Source: Pseudomonas bijieensis
GTDB lineage: Bacteria; Pseudomonadota; Gammaproteobacteria; Pseudomonadales; Pseudomonadaceae
Direction: 5' to 3'
NCBI RefSeq assembly: GCF_013347965.1
Contig: NZ_CP048810.1
Span: 434,001 to 498,000, forward strand
DNA length: 64,000 bases
Shown: positions 1 through 8,197 of the stretch, in pieces
Numbering within the stretch: position 1 is the first letter of the stretch
How the letters are laid out: the number at the start of each line of letters is the position of its first letter
Made by a program: the position numbers and the translations under genes
Notes under the pieces: generated by a model
Told to the model about the DNA's origin: nothing
What the model saw: the letters and a program-made list of their open reading frames with translations, nothing else
Database searches by the model: none

Positions 1-110
1 CCGGTGCTCGGGCCTGCGTGGGTGAAATTACCGTCGACGAATACATGGCTGCTATCAACGACCCCGAAAACTTGAGCCTGTCCGTACACTTCTCTGACGA
101 GCAGGGCTGA
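1..110 (+). CDS. C-terminal end of an unidentified protein (partial)
   Basis: An open frame enters from the left edge and ends at the TGA at 108-110, giving about 35 residues that finish in LSVHFSDEQG. The DUF2269 gene starts three bases after this stop, so the two probably form one operon. The fragment is too short to identify a family and no motif is visible. It is called coding because the frame is open to the edge and abuts the next gene tightly. Confidence 0.55.
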   Translation, partial: GARACVGEITVDEYMAAINDPENLSLSVHFSDEQG

Positions 111-113
111 CAG

Positions 114-608
114 ATGCTCTATCTTTGCCTGAAGTACCTCCACATCATTGCTGCCATTTTCCTTTTCGGCTTCGGCATGGGGTCCTACCTCTACCTGATC
201 GCTGCCAGCCGCACCGCCAACCCTCAGGTCATTGCCCACGTGGCCAGGACAGTCGTCCAGTTCGACACTTGGATTACCACGCCTGCGGGCTTTATCCAGA
301 TAGCGACGGGCTACCTGCTGCTGAAGCTGGCCGGACTTCCCCCGACCACGGAATGGATAATGACATCGCTGATCATTTTCCTTTGCGTAGGGGCGCTGTG
401 GCTTCCTGTGCTGGTGCTCCAGAAGCGCTTATACGTGATGGCTTCGAGCGCAGTTGGAGACGGGCGCGCGCTCGATGATCGATACTCATCCGTGTATCAA
501 AAGTGGTTCTGGATGGGCGTCTTTGGCTTTTTGGGGATGTTTGTCATCGTGCTGATCATGGTGACGAAGATGACGCCACGTCAGTGGATCGAGCTTCTGA
601 CGGGCTAA
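114..608 (+). CDS. DUF2269 family integral membrane protein
   Basis: This 164-residue protein is almost entirely hydrophobic, with about four predicted membrane segments at roughly residues 7-30, 50-72, 82-102 and 128-150. The opening LKYLHIIAAIFLFGFGMGSYLY fold, with a histidine in helix 1 and a GFG turn, is typical of DUF2269 (predicted integral membrane) proteins. No catalytic role is established for the family. It starts three bases after the preceding stop, so it is likely cotranscribed with that gene. Its 3' end overlaps the convergent DCC gene by four bases. Confidence 0.8.
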   Translation: MLYLCLKYLHIIAAIFLFGFGMGSYLYLIAASRTANPQVIAHVARTVVQFDTWITTPAGFIQIATGYLLLKLAGLPPTTEWIMTSLIIFLCVGALWLPVLVLQKRLYVMASSAVGDGRALDDRYSSVYQKWFWMGVFGFLGMFVIVLIMVTKMTPRQWIELLTG

Positions 609-1090
609 GTACCGATCCGTTCCACCGGATTGATCCCAAGCGTGGGTGCCTTCAAGAAACGGCCTTCATGATCCGGGCTCGGCAAAAGGCAAACGTCGTA
701 CTTGCCAAACAGCCGATATCGATTCAGGGCAATGCGATCATAGGCCCAATCCCGAAGCCTGCGGGGGACGTAACGCAGCAGTTTCACCGAGCGCCAGGCC
801 CAGGGCAGTAGGGCAACGATTTCAAAAATCGCCTCCGAACGCACCCAGTAATGCCGATCTCGAACCACAGCCATGGTGTCGAACTGCTGCAAGGGCAGGC
901 CCGCCCAGGCCAGCAGCGCTTGCCCTTCGGGTGATTGTACGGAGGCCAACCGCACGCGTCGGGCGTGGTCATGGCGGATCAGGAACTTTGCCCAGCCATT
1001 GCACAGTTTACAAACGCCGTCGAACAGGACCACTGTCTCGCCTGGCTCGAGCAAGGGCGCGGGTGAGGGGCGAGTTTGGGAGATGGGCAT
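605..1090 (-). CDS. DCC family (DUF393) thiol-disulfide oxidoreductase-like protein
   Basis: The 161-residue protein has the family hallmark near the N-terminus, VVLFDGVCKLCNGW, where the DxxCxxC dithiol motif gives the DCC family its name. The rest is compatible with a thioredoxin-like fold. The reading frame is open further upstream to 1216, but that extension has no family similarity. The ATG at 1090 (MPISQTRPSP) is the natural start. The physiological substrate is unknown, and a redox role is inferred only from the CxxC. The gene converges on and slightly overlaps the DUF2269 gene. Confidence 0.8.
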   Translation of the reverse strand: MPISQTRPSPAPLLEPGETVVLFDGVCKLCNGWAKFLIRHDHARRVRLASVQSPEGQALLAWAGLPLQQFDTMAVVRDRHYWVRSEAIFEIVALLPWAWRSVKLLRYVPRRLRDWAYDRIALNRYRLFGKYDVCLLPSPDHEGRFLKAPTLGINPVERIGT

Positions 1091-1202
1091 GAATGTGTGT
1101 CTACATGGCGCCTGGTTACCCGGATAATACGCGTGTTCCAGCGTCAAAGGGCGCCCCGAAGGGTTGCTCGACCATGATGATTTCAAGGGCATGATCCGAT
1201 CC

Positions 1203-2081
1203 ATGAGCGATGACACTTACACCCTGTACATGCGCTTCCAGACCCCCGATCCTGGCATCGGCCCCCGGGAGCAGGCGCCGATGCTTGCCCAGGAACAGGC
1301 CTGGGCGCGTGAGCGTGCGACCATGCATCGCTTCAGCTGGATCGAGGTGCTGGTGCCGCCGTTGTGCCTGGGTCCGGTATTGCCGGGCATCGTGTTTTTG
1401 CTGGGGCTGCTGGTCTATCAAGGATTATCCGCCTCAGGCGTCGACCTCGACCGGATCGCCGGGGCCTCCCTTGGTTGGCTCGTGCTTGCCACCTTGCTGT
1501 TCATGGCTGCGTGGATCCTGCACAACTTCCTGCGCGATAAGCGCGACCCGACCAAGCGTTATTGGCAATCGATGCCTGATCAAGGGGTGGTCGAGCTCGA
1601 ACACCATACCCTGGTCTCCGGCATCAGCCTGTGGTCCAACGACTATGATCCGGACTGCAACACCCTCATGCAGTGGTCCAACGACAAGTTGAAATGCGTG
1701 CAAGACAGCGGTGTGTCGCAGTGGATCCTGGCCAAGACGGCGGCAGGACACTGGCTGGTGCTCAAGGAGCAGTATCCGGGCGACTTCAGCTACGGGCGGG
1801 TAGGGCAAATGCCGGCACCGGACAAGCTGCTGCAACCCCAGCAGCAACTGGCGATTGCTTTCGCCCCCGGCACGAACCTGCAGCTGGGCCGGCGTTTCGA
1901 CGGTGCGCCGATGCCATTGGTGGATACGCCGTACTGGATGTCTGCCGATGAGCTCAAGCGCTTGGAAGAGGCCGCCCATCACTGGAATTTTCTACCGCCG
2001 AACCGCTATGGGGTGGTCAATGACCAGGATGCGGCGTGGGTGCAACGTTTGGTGAGCAGGGCGCATCCAGCCGGGCGCTAA
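1203..2081 (+). CDS. Hypothetical membrane-anchored protein
   Basis: I do not recognise a named family in this 292-residue protein. After a polar N-terminus of about 45 residues there are two hydrophobic segments (about 50-75 and 85-105), followed by a soluble C-terminal domain of about 185 residues containing many tryptophans. It is probably an inner-membrane protein with a cytoplasmic tail. The frame is open from 1164, but the ATG at 1203 (MSDDTYTLYM) is preferred because the extra 13 residues look like untranslated leader. The stop overlaps the end of the convergent small gene by four bases. Confidence 0.7.
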   Translation: MSDDTYTLYMRFQTPDPGIGPREQAPMLAQEQAWARERATMHRFSWIEVLVPPLCLGPVLPGIVFLLGLLVYQGLSASGVDLDRIAGASLGWLVLATLLFMAAWILHNFLRDKRDPTKRYWQSMPDQGVVELEHHTLVSGISLWSNDYDPDCNTLMQWSNDKLKCVQDSGVSQWILAKTAAGHWLVLKEQYPGDFSYGRVGQMPAPDKLLQPQQQLAIAFAPGTNLQLGRRFDGAPMPLVDTPYWMSADELKRLEEAAHHWNFLPPNRYGVVNDQDAAWVQRLVSRAHPAGR

Positions 2082-2320
2082 AGCCACGTATCCACCACCC
2101 GCCGATCCAGTTCTTCCCAGTCCGCCATGCCCAATACCCGAGTGGTGTTCAACCCGCGCAAATAACCGCGCAGTTGATTGGCCGTGTCCCGCTTGAGCTC
2201 CGGGTCGGGTTCGGTGCTGCTCAACAACACGCTTTCGTACTGGATCAGGTAATCAGCCACCCGCTCACGGAAGTCGGGCAATACCGCGTCGCGAATCAGA
2301 TCAAATGTTCTCATGGCCAT
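2078..2320 (-). CDS. Small conserved hypothetical protein (80 aa)
   Basis: The frame encodes 80 residues (MAMRTFDLIRDAV...VVDTWL), acidic and helix-rich, with no signal peptide or membrane segment. It has the composition of a real soluble protein rather than a shadow frame, and it fills the gap between two convincing plus-strand genes. I cannot assign a function. An internal ATG two codons later (2314) is an alternative start. Confidence 0.6.
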   Translation of the reverse strand: MAMRTFDLIRDAVLPDFRERVADYLIQYESVLLSSTEPDPELKRDTANQLRGYLRGLNTTRVLGMADWEELDRRVVDTWL

Positions 2321-2464
2321 ACCTCATCAATTGTTCTCGGCTTGCAACTATTGCTAGGAGTAATAGTGACCATTACCAAATGCAAGTTCTGCTTTGCCGG
2401 CAATCATTGGAAAATCAGCGCCATCGAACACGCAGCTCACTATTTTTATTTTCAGGACCCGACC

Positions 2465-2806
2465 ATGCGCCGTTTATTTTTGCTTCCCCTGGCGTTTTCC
2501 CCGTTGTTGCTGGCCGGTTGTGCCTCGGCGCCGAACGACCCGACCCTGACCTTGCAGACCAGCAAGACGCCGGCCCAATACGCTGAATGCGTCGTACCGA
2601 AATTGCAGGGCAGCGCCTTGAACCCGATGGTCTCGCAAACCCAGCGCAGCTATCGCATCGTGGTGCCGAGCAAAGTCGCGGCGGACAACGTGCTGGAAGC
2701 CTACAAGGCCGGCAGCGGCGGCAAGGTATTCATCTACGAGCGGCATTTGCTGGCCTCCAACCTCCTGCCCTCGAGTTTTGAACGCGCTGCACAGGAATGC
2801 ATCTGA
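2465..2806 (+). CDS. Small putative lipoprotein
   Basis: The 113-residue product starts MRRLFLLPLAFSPLLLAGCASAP. This is a short basic N-terminus, a hydrophobic stretch and a lipobox LLAGC with the lipidated cysteine at position 19, so export and signal peptidase II processing are predicted. The mature part of about 95 residues has no motif I recognise; a short central region (RSYRIVVPSKVAADNVLEAY) looks structured. The longer upstream frame is not needed because the ATG at 2465 sits exactly at the signal peptide. A strong terminator follows at 2867-2900. Confidence 0.8.
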   Translation: MRRLFLLPLAFSPLLLAGCASAPNDPTLTLQTSKTPAQYAECVVPKLQGSALNPMVSQTQRSYRIVVPSKVAADNVLEAYKAGSGGKVFIYERHLLASNLLPSSFERAAQECI

Positions 2807-2866
2807 CCGGCCCGTAAACGTTTTTTACCGTGCTCCTTTGGTTGGCCGCAACCAACCAATTCCCTT

Positions 2867-2900
2867 GCCCCGCACCGCATTCGGTCGCGGGGCTTTTTTT
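2867..2900 (+). terminator. Rho-independent terminator of the small lipoprotein gene
   Basis: The arms GCCCCGC (2867-2873) and GCGGGGC (2887-2893) pair perfectly. An inner ACCG/CGGT pairing and a run of seven T follow the stem directly. It lies 60 bp after the lipoprotein stop and just before the convergent LysR gene. Confidence 0.85.
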
Positions 2901-2911
2901 GTCTGCTGGTT

Positions 2912-3814
2912 TCAGGTTCGCCAATCATCCGCCCGAATGAATTCGATGAGCGCTTTGAGGGCCGGTGGCACATGGCGGCGGCTGGGGTAATAAAGAAAAA
3001 ACCGGCTTGGTGGGGCTTTCCACTGCGCAAGCAGTTCCGTGAGCTGCCCATTGCGGATGTCATCGCGCACCAGTTCCTCGTAAACATAGGCAATCCCGGC
3101 GCCATCTTTTGCTGCCTGGATCATCAGCCCATCGTCTTCAAGAATGAGCGGACCGGTGACGGACAAGCGGATCGGTTGCCCATCCGCCTGATACTCCCAG
3201 GCATAGAGTTTGCCGCTGGGAAAACGCCGGGCGATACAGGCATGGTCGAGCAAGTCCCGTGGAGCCTGGACGATGCCCTGTGTGCCCAGGTAAGCCTGTG
3301 AAGCGACGGTCACGAACGATTGAGGAGGGCCGACAGGGACCGCGATCATGTCGCCGGCCAGGCTTTCGCCAAAGCGCACGCCCGCGTCAAACCCCTCGTC
3401 CACGATGTCGGTCAAGCCATCATCGGTGACCAGGTCCAGTTGAATACGGGGATACCTGGCCACGAATGGCGCGAGCACCTTCGCAAATACCGCTCGCGCC
3501 GCCGGACGCGCCACGTTGAGGCGAAGCTTGCCGGCGGGCACTTCCTGCATCGAGGTCAACTGCGCCAGTGCATCGGCAACCTGTTGCAGGGTAGGGCCCA
3601 GCGTTGCCAGCAGTTGGTGACCGGCCTCGGTCGGAGTCACGCTACGCGTGGTGCGGTTGAGCAGCCTGACACCCAGGCGTGCTTCCAGTGCCCGCAGCGC
3701 ATGACTCAACGCTGAGGCCGAAACGCCACGCTCGTCGGCGGCCTTGCGAAAACTGCGATGGCGAGCGACGGCCGCAAAGGCGTCCAGTTCGGAAAGATCA
3801 GGGTGCTTATTCAT
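2912..3814 (-). CDS. LysR family transcriptional regulator
   Basis: The protein has 300 residues, the usual LysR length. Residues 5-64 form the winged helix-turn-helix (LDAFAAVARHRSFRKAADERG, then ALSHALRALEARLGVRLLNRTTRSV). The remainder is the type 2 periplasmic-binding-protein-like effector domain. It resembles the subgroup that regulates neighbouring oxidoreductases. The gene is divergent from the aldo/keto reductase with 92 bp between the starts and an inverted repeat in between, so it most likely controls that gene and itself. The effector is unknown. Confidence 0.9.
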   Translation of the reverse strand: MNKHPDLSELDAFAAVARHRSFRKAADERGVSASALSHALRALEARLGVRLLNRTTRSVTPTEAGHQLLATLGPTLQQVADALAQLTSMQEVPAGKLRLNVARPAARAVFAKVLAPFVARYPRIQLDLVTDDGLTDIVDEGFDAGVRFGESLAGDMIAVPVGPPQSFVTVASQAYLGTQGIVQAPRDLLDHACIARRFPSGKLYAWEYQADGQPIRLSVTGPLILEDDGLMIQAAKDGAGIAYVYEELVRDDIRNGQLTELLAQWKAPPSRFFLYYPSRRHVPPALKALIEFIRADDWRT

Positions 3815-3847
3815 GAATCCTGTTCATTAGTTCAAGCGGGATTGCCC

Positions 3848-3865
3848 ATCTTATCGTCGTAAGAT
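3848..3865. promoter_or_regulatory. Candidate LysR operator
   Basis: ATCTTATCGTCGTAAGAT is a perfect 6-bp inverted repeat around a 6-bp spacer. It lies in the 92-bp space between the divergent LysR and aldo/keto reductase genes. LysR proteins usually bind such dyads in the intergenic region beside their own gene. The assignment rests only on symmetry and position. Confidence 0.5.
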
Positions 3866-3906
3866 CGCTCGCCGATACTGTCCACATCATCTGTGGAGAA
3901 CTCGCT

Positions 3907-4914
3907 ATGCAAAAGAATCGCCTTGGATCATCGGATTTACGGATTTCGCCCATTGGCCTGGGAACCTGGGCGATTGCTGGTACCGGTTGGGAATACAGCT
4001 GGGGCGCGCAGGACGACGAGGACAGCCTGGGCGCCCTTGAATATGCCGTCGAGCGCGGTGTGAACTGGATCGACACGGCGGCGGTTTATGGCTTGGGCCA
4101 TGCCGAGCAATTGGTCGGGCAACTGTTGCGTCGGGTGCCGGTTTCGCGGCGTCCGTTGGTATTCACCAAGGGTAGCCTGGTCTGGGACCCGGTCACCAAG
4201 GCGATCTCGCACTCGCTGGCGCCCCAGTCGCTGCTCGCCGAGGTCGATGCGAGCTTGCGCCGGCTTCAAGTCGAAACCATCGATCTTTATCAGATCCACT
4301 GGCCGGCCTTTCCTGCCGATGGCAGCAGTGAAGGGATCGAGAGCGCGCTTTCAGCGTTGGCCACCGCCCGTGAACAGGGGAAAATTCGTGCTATCGGCGT
4401 CTCCAATTTCGACGTTGCGCAACTCGAGCGTGCGCGGGCGGTGACCGAGATCGTGTCACTCCAACCGCCTTATTCCGCCTTGATGCGGGACATCGAGGAC
4501 GCCGTCCTGCCCTTTTGCGAGCAGGCCGCAATGGGTGTCCTGGCCTATTCCACCCTTCAATCGGGGCTGCTTTCCGGCAGCATGACGCGCGAGCGCATCG
4601 CCCAATTGCCCGACGACGATTGGCGCAAGGCCCGAAGCGCGGACTTCCAGGAGCCTCGCTTGAGCGCGAACCTGGCGCTGGTCGAGGTCTTGGCCGGTAT
4701 TGGTGAACGGCACGGGGTGAGCGCGGCGGCAGTCGCTATTGCTTGGGTGTTGCGCAAACCAGTGGTCACCGGTGCCATCGTCGGTGCCCGCCGCCCCGCG
4801 CAGGTCGATGGGTTGGTTGCCGGTTCACAGTTGCGCCTCAGCGCCGAGGAAATTGACGAGATTCAACCTTTCCTGCCCTCGGGTATGGGCACGAATGTCC
4901 CAGGGGTCGCTTGA
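3907..4914 (+). CDS. Aldo/keto reductase
   Basis: This is a 335-residue (alpha/beta)8 NADPH-dependent oxidoreductase. The catalytic tetrad of the superfamily is visible as D56 (WIDTA), Y61 (VYG), K88 (FTKGS) and H131 (QIHW). The coenzyme-binding end includes AIVGARRPAQVDG (about 293-305). The sequence resembles the YajO/Tas-like subgroup acting on small aldehydes and ketones; the true substrate is unknown. The start at 3907 follows a GGAG-like site. It is divergent from the LysR gene, probably its regulator. Confidence 0.9.
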   Translation: MQKNRLGSSDLRISPIGLGTWAIAGTGWEYSWGAQDDEDSLGALEYAVERGVNWIDTAAVYGLGHAEQLVGQLLRRVPVSRRPLVFTKGSLVWDPVTKAISHSLAPQSLLAEVDASLRRLQVETIDLYQIHWPAFPADGSSEGIESALSALATAREQGKIRAIGVSNFDVAQLERARAVTEIVSLQPPYSALMRDIEDAVLPFCEQAAMGVLAYSTLQSGLLSGSMTRERIAQLPDDDWRKARSADFQEPRLSANLALVEVLAGIGERHGVSAAAVAIAWVLRKPVVTGAIVGARRPAQVDGLVAGSQLRLSAEEIDEIQPFLPSGMGTNVPGVA

Positions 4915-4976
4915 CCTTCATCGTGCAACCGCTTGGTTGAGCGGGTTTGACGCCTCGCTGCATAACCGGCACTATT

Positions 4977-5008
4977 TGCTCGTTTGTGATCATTAGTGCT
5001 CGTTTATG
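4977..5008 (+). promoter_or_regulatory. Direct repeats upstream of the DeoR gene, candidate operator
   Basis: TGCTCGTTTGTG (4977-4988) and TGCTCGTTTATG (4997-5008) are 11/12 identical and start exactly 20 bp apart, about two helical turns. They end 14 bp before the DeoR-type start codon. DeoR-family repressors often recognise repeated sites containing a TCGTTT core, so these are likely autoregulatory operators. The core motif is family knowledge; the assignment here is inference. Confidence 0.5.
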
Positions 5009-5022
5009 CAGGTTGTGATGTC

Positions 5023-5817
5023 ATGACTTCTCCTCACGAAACGTTCCCCGGCGAACGCCAGCAATTGATCAGCCAGCGTCTTGCCCGGTATGGCCGGGTG
5101 ATCGCGGCCGACCTTGCCAGCGAATTCAATGTATCCGAGCACTCGATACGGCGTGACCTGGGCGCATTGGCGGCGGCGGGGGTGTGCAAGCGCGTTTATG
5201 GCGGCGCAATACTCTTGCCCGCTGTCGAAGGTCCGTTGGACGTACGCGTGCGCAAAGACCCGGCGCGCAAGGGCAGTCTCGGCCAGGCGGCCGCTGCGCT
5301 GCTGCGCGCGGGCCAACACGTCTTCATTGACGTCGGCTCAACCAACCTGGCGGTGGCCTGCGCCATCGATCCGCAACTTCCGTTGACCCTCACCACCAAT
5401 TCGCCGCTGATTGCGGTTCAGTTGATGAAGCTGCCCCGCGCCGAGGTCATCCTGCTGGGTGGCCGCTTGAGTCCAAACGCGGGTGGTGTGATCGGGCTGA
5501 CGGCTGTCCAGCAATTGCGCCAATTCAGTTTCGACGTGTGTGTCCTCGGCGCCTGCGCCATCGATCCGGACAATGGCGTTACTGCGTTCGGCCTGGATGA
5601 CGCCGAGTTCAAGCGCGCGGTGGTCGCGGCAAGTGGGCAAGTGATCGCGGCGGTGACCAATGAAAAGCTGTCCAGCGTAGCCCATTACCAGGTGGCCTCC
5701 TGCGAAGAAGTCGCCACCCTGGTGGTGGAGCACGACGCGCCGCGTGAACGACTGGAGCCCTTCTTCGGCCGGGTGACCAACGTCGTGACGGCGGCCCGTG
5801 AACAGCGACGGACCTGA
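5023..5817 (+). CDS. DeoR/GlpR family sugar-responsive regulator
   Basis: The 264-residue protein has an N-terminal DeoR helix-turn-helix (RQQLISQRLARYGRV, then SEHSIRRDLGALAAAGV, about residues 8-60). A DeoR C-terminal sugar-phosphate sensor domain follows, with the conserved stretch FIDVGSTNLAVA and later TNSPLIAVQL and LLGGRLSP. The frame is open from 4996, but the ATG at 5023 (MTSPHETFPGERQQ) gives the normal family start. Its downstream neighbour is galactose 1-dehydrogenase, so a sugar phosphate is a plausible effector. Twin direct repeats immediately upstream suggest autoregulation. Confidence 0.88.
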   Translation: MTSPHETFPGERQQLISQRLARYGRVIAADLASEFNVSEHSIRRDLGALAAAGVCKRVYGGAILLPAVEGPLDVRVRKDPARKGSLGQAAAALLRAGQHVFIDVGSTNLAVACAIDPQLPLTLTTNSPLIAVQLMKLPRAEVILLGGRLSPNAGGVIGLTAVQQLRQFSFDVCVLGACAIDPDNGVTAFGLDDAEFKRAVVAASGQVIAAVTNEKLSSVAHYQVASCEEVATLVVEHDAPRERLEPFFGRVTNVVTAAREQRRT

Positions 5818-5948
5818 CGTCTTTGCCGCACCGCTGTGGCCAAATTGCGCAGGACAATCGCATGGATACTGCCCGATCCCCATTGTCCGCCGGACGATTT
5901 GCGTCTAGTTTGCTGCCCGATCACAAGTACAAAAATCAGGAGTCATCG

Positions 5949-6875
5949 ATGCAACCGATTCGTCTCGGTCTGGTGGGCTACGGCAAGATTGCCCAGGATC
6001 AACACGTTCCAGCCATCCACGCCAACCCCGCGTTCCAACTGGTAGCGGTCGCCACGCAAGGGCAGCCTTGCCCCGGAGTGGAGAATTTCCGGTCCCTGGG
6101 CGAGTTGCTCGAGAACGCTCCGCAGGTCGACGCGATTGCGTTCTGCACGCCGCCACAAGGTCGCTTCGCCCTGGTGCAACAGGCACTGGCGGCGGGCAAG
6201 CATGTCCTGGTGGAAAAGCCGCCGTGCGCCACCCTGGGGGAAGCCATGGCGTTGGTGGAGCAGGTCCGCGAGCAAGGCGTCAGCGGCCTGTTCGCCTGGC
6301 ATTCGCGCTACGCGCCGGGCATCGAAGCCGCCTGTGACTGGCTGGCGAGTCGCACCTTGCACAGCGTGCAGATCGACTGGAAGGAAGACGTGCGCAAGTG
6401 GCACCCCGGCCAGGCGTGGATCTGGCAACCCGGTGGCTTGGGCGTCTTCGATCCAGGCATCAATGCCTTGTCGATCGTGACTCATCTGTTGGCGCTGCCG
6501 CTGTTCGTGGAATCCGCCGAGTTGCGTGTGCCGGACAACTGTCAGTCGCCGATTGCCGCCAGCATCAAGATGGCCGACGCGCGCCACCTCGATATCCGTG
6601 CGGAATTCGATTTCGACCATGGTCATGACGAACTCTGGAGCATCGAGATTCGCTGCGCCGAAGGCGTCCTGCGCCTGGACAACGGTGGTGCACTGTTGAG
6701 CATCGACGGCGTACGCCAGGCCGTATCCGAAGAAGGTGAATACGCTGCGGTGTATCGACATTTCCAGCAACTGATTGCCGATAAAACCAGTGACATGGAC
6801 CTGCAGCCGTTGCGGTTGGTCGCGGACAGCTTCTTTGTCGGCAGTCGGACGGCGGTCGAGCCGTTCTACGATTAA
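5949..6875 (+). CDS. gal: D-galactose 1-dehydrogenase (Gfo/Idh/MocA family)
   Basis: The 308-residue protein closely matches my memory of the P. fluorescens galactose dehydrogenase. It has an N-terminal Rossmann motif LGLVGYGKIA (residues 6-15), the family signature VLVEKPPCA near residue 92, and the conserved KWHPGQAWIWQPGGLGVFDPG block around residue 155. The enzyme oxidises D-galactose with NAD(P)+ to galactonolactone, the first step of the De Ley-Doudoroff route. The start is the ATG at 5949, preceded by AGGAG; the longer frame from 5823 is noncoding leader. Galactonate-catabolic genes are not adjacent. The DeoR gene upstream is a plausible regulator. Confidence 0.88.
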   Translation: MQPIRLGLVGYGKIAQDQHVPAIHANPAFQLVAVATQGQPCPGVENFRSLGELLENAPQVDAIAFCTPPQGRFALVQQALAAGKHVLVEKPPCATLGEAMALVEQVREQGVSGLFAWHSRYAPGIEAACDWLASRTLHSVQIDWKEDVRKWHPGQAWIWQPGGLGVFDPGINALSIVTHLLALPLFVESAELRVPDNCQSPIAASIKMADARHLDIRAEFDFDHGHDELWSIEIRCAEGVLRLDNGGALLSIDGVRQAVSEEGEYAAVYRHFQQLIADKTSDMDLQPLRLVADSFFVGSRTAVEPFYD

Positions 6876-6890
6876 ACCAAGGAACCGCAG

Positions 6891-7586
6891 TTGAACGAAC
6901 AGACATTGTCCATGCGCCTGGAGCGTGTCGCGGCGCATATGCCGGCAGGTGCGCGCCTGGCCGACATTGGCTCGGATCACGCCTACTTGCCGGTGGCCTT
7001 GCTGCGCCGTGGCGTCATCACGGCGGCGGTGGCCGGCGAGGTGGCGTTGACACCGTTTCGCGCCGCCGAACGCACCGTGGGCGAGAGTGACCTGGAGCGG
7101 CAGATCAGCGTACGCCTTGCCAATGGCCTGGCGGCGATCGAGCCGGAAGATGGGATCACCGCGATCAGCCTCTGTGGCATGGGCGGCGAGACGATCCGCG
7201 ACATCCTGGACAGCGGCAAAGCGCGGTTGAACGGGCAGGAGCGGCTGATCCTGCAACCCAACGGCGGTGAGCAGCCATTGCGGCAATGGCTGATGGACAA
7301 CGACTACCGCATCCTCTGCGAGGAAGTGCTGCGGGAAAACCGTTTCTACTACGAGATCATCGTCGCCGAGCGCGCCGGACCGGTGACGTACACCGCCGAA
7401 CAGCTGTACTTCGGCCCGCTGCAGATGCAAGCCCGCACCCCAACCTTCCTGGCCAAGTGGCAGCGCCTGCTGCACCAGAAGCAAAAGACCCTCACCAGCT
7501 TCGCCAAGGCGCGGCAAGCCGTGCCGGAAGAGAAGCTGCAGGACGTTGCGCGGCAGGTCCGGTGGATCACCGAGCTGTTGGCTTGA
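6891..7586 (+). CDS. trmK: tRNA (adenine(22)-N1)-methyltransferase, TrmK family
   Basis: The protein of 231 residues belongs to the TrmK/COG2384 SAM-dependent methyltransferases. The SAM-binding motif is LADIGSDHAYLPVALL (about 23-38), with GMGGETI (about 97-103) and LILQPNGGE (about 121-129) further on. These enzymes make m1A22 in tRNA. The start is TTG at 6891: an AAGGA lies 8 bases upstream, whereas the first ATG (6912) would trim the N-terminus. It follows gal by 15 bp, so the two may be cotranscribed although functionally unrelated. Confidence 0.87.
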   Translation: MNEQTLSMRLERVAAHMPAGARLADIGSDHAYLPVALLRRGVITAAVAGEVALTPFRAAERTVGESDLERQISVRLANGLAAIEPEDGITAISLCGMGGETIRDILDSGKARLNGQERLILQPNGGEQPLRQWLMDNDYRILCEEVLRENRFYYEIIVAERAGPVTYTAEQLYFGPLQMQARTPTFLAKWQRLLHQKQKTLTSFAKARQAVPEEKLQDVARQVRWITELLA

Positions 7587-7612
7587 GTTGATTGAGGTGG
7601 ATGTGCCGACGT

Positions 7613-7708
7613 CATCGCGAGCAGGCTCGCTCCCACAAGAGGTTCTGTGGTGAGCCGGAATGCTGTGAACACCCGCAATTCCCTGTGGGAGCGAGCCTGC
7701 TCGCGATG
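7613..7708. repeat. REP doublet (inverted pair)
   Basis: Two oppositely oriented copies of the REP core (about 24 bp each, at 7613-7637 and 7683-7708) flank a 45-bp spacer and can form a long hairpin. The doublet lies in the 176-bp gap between the convergent trmK and the small secreted protein gene, where it may also limit read-through. Confidence 0.9.
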
Positions 7709-7762
7709 GGGGCATCAGTGACTTCACGGATCTGAGAAATATCGCGTTCTTCGGCTGCCCGT

Positions 7763-8140
7763 CTATCGACCCACTACCGGGTAGTGCTTGATGCGACACG
7801 GATATGAGTGGCCGTCGCCTTTACAGATGCCATCCAGATAGCGGTAGTCGACCTGTACCGACTGTCCTTTCGCGGGCCATTGTCGGCGGGGGAGCGTGGC
7901 TTGGTAGTCCGGGGTTTCCGGGGTGAAGGTGAGCGACGAGCCTTGCACTGGACACTCCACCGAGGAGGACTTCGGCGTGACTTTCACAATCTGCGCCTGG
8001 AGCTGCGGATAGGGTTGTTTCAGCACCTCGACGATACGCAGCTCCATGTGACAGATCTGCCAAGTCGAGGCCTGGACGGGTTCGCACAGGAAGGGGAGCG
8101 TCAAGGCAAGCAGTCCGAGGCCTGCTATGTGAGTGTTCAT
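7763..8140 (-). CDS. Hypothetical secreted protein (125 aa)
   Basis: The product begins MNTHIAGLGLLALTLPFLCEPVQA, a clear Sec signal peptide with probable cleavage after VQA (about residue 24). The mature 100 residues contain four cysteines (in ICHM, VECP, GICKG and YPCR), which could form two disulfides in the periplasm. No family with a known role is recognised. It is transcribed towards the REP doublet and trmK. Confidence 0.7.
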   Translation of the reverse strand: MNTHIAGLGLLALTLPFLCEPVQASTWQICHMELRIVEVLKQPYPQLQAQIVKVTPKSSSVECPVQGSSLTFTPETPDYQATLPRRQWPAKGQSVQVDYRYLDGICKGDGHSYPCRIKHYPVVGR

Positions 8141-8197
8141 TATTGCCCTTGTTTGAAGTGCTGAGGTTCGTGAATCATAGCCTCGCCTTTGGCTGAC

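Noticed and set aside
2036..2806. 256-residue frame extending the small lipoprotein upstream
   Set aside because: The lipoprotein signal peptide starts exactly at 2465, and the upstream part overlaps a better minus-strand gene.
5943..7799. 618-residue minus-strand open frame over gal and trmK
   Set aside because: It is antisense to two well-recognised genes. The composition (many His, Gln, Arg) is that of a GC-rich shadow frame.
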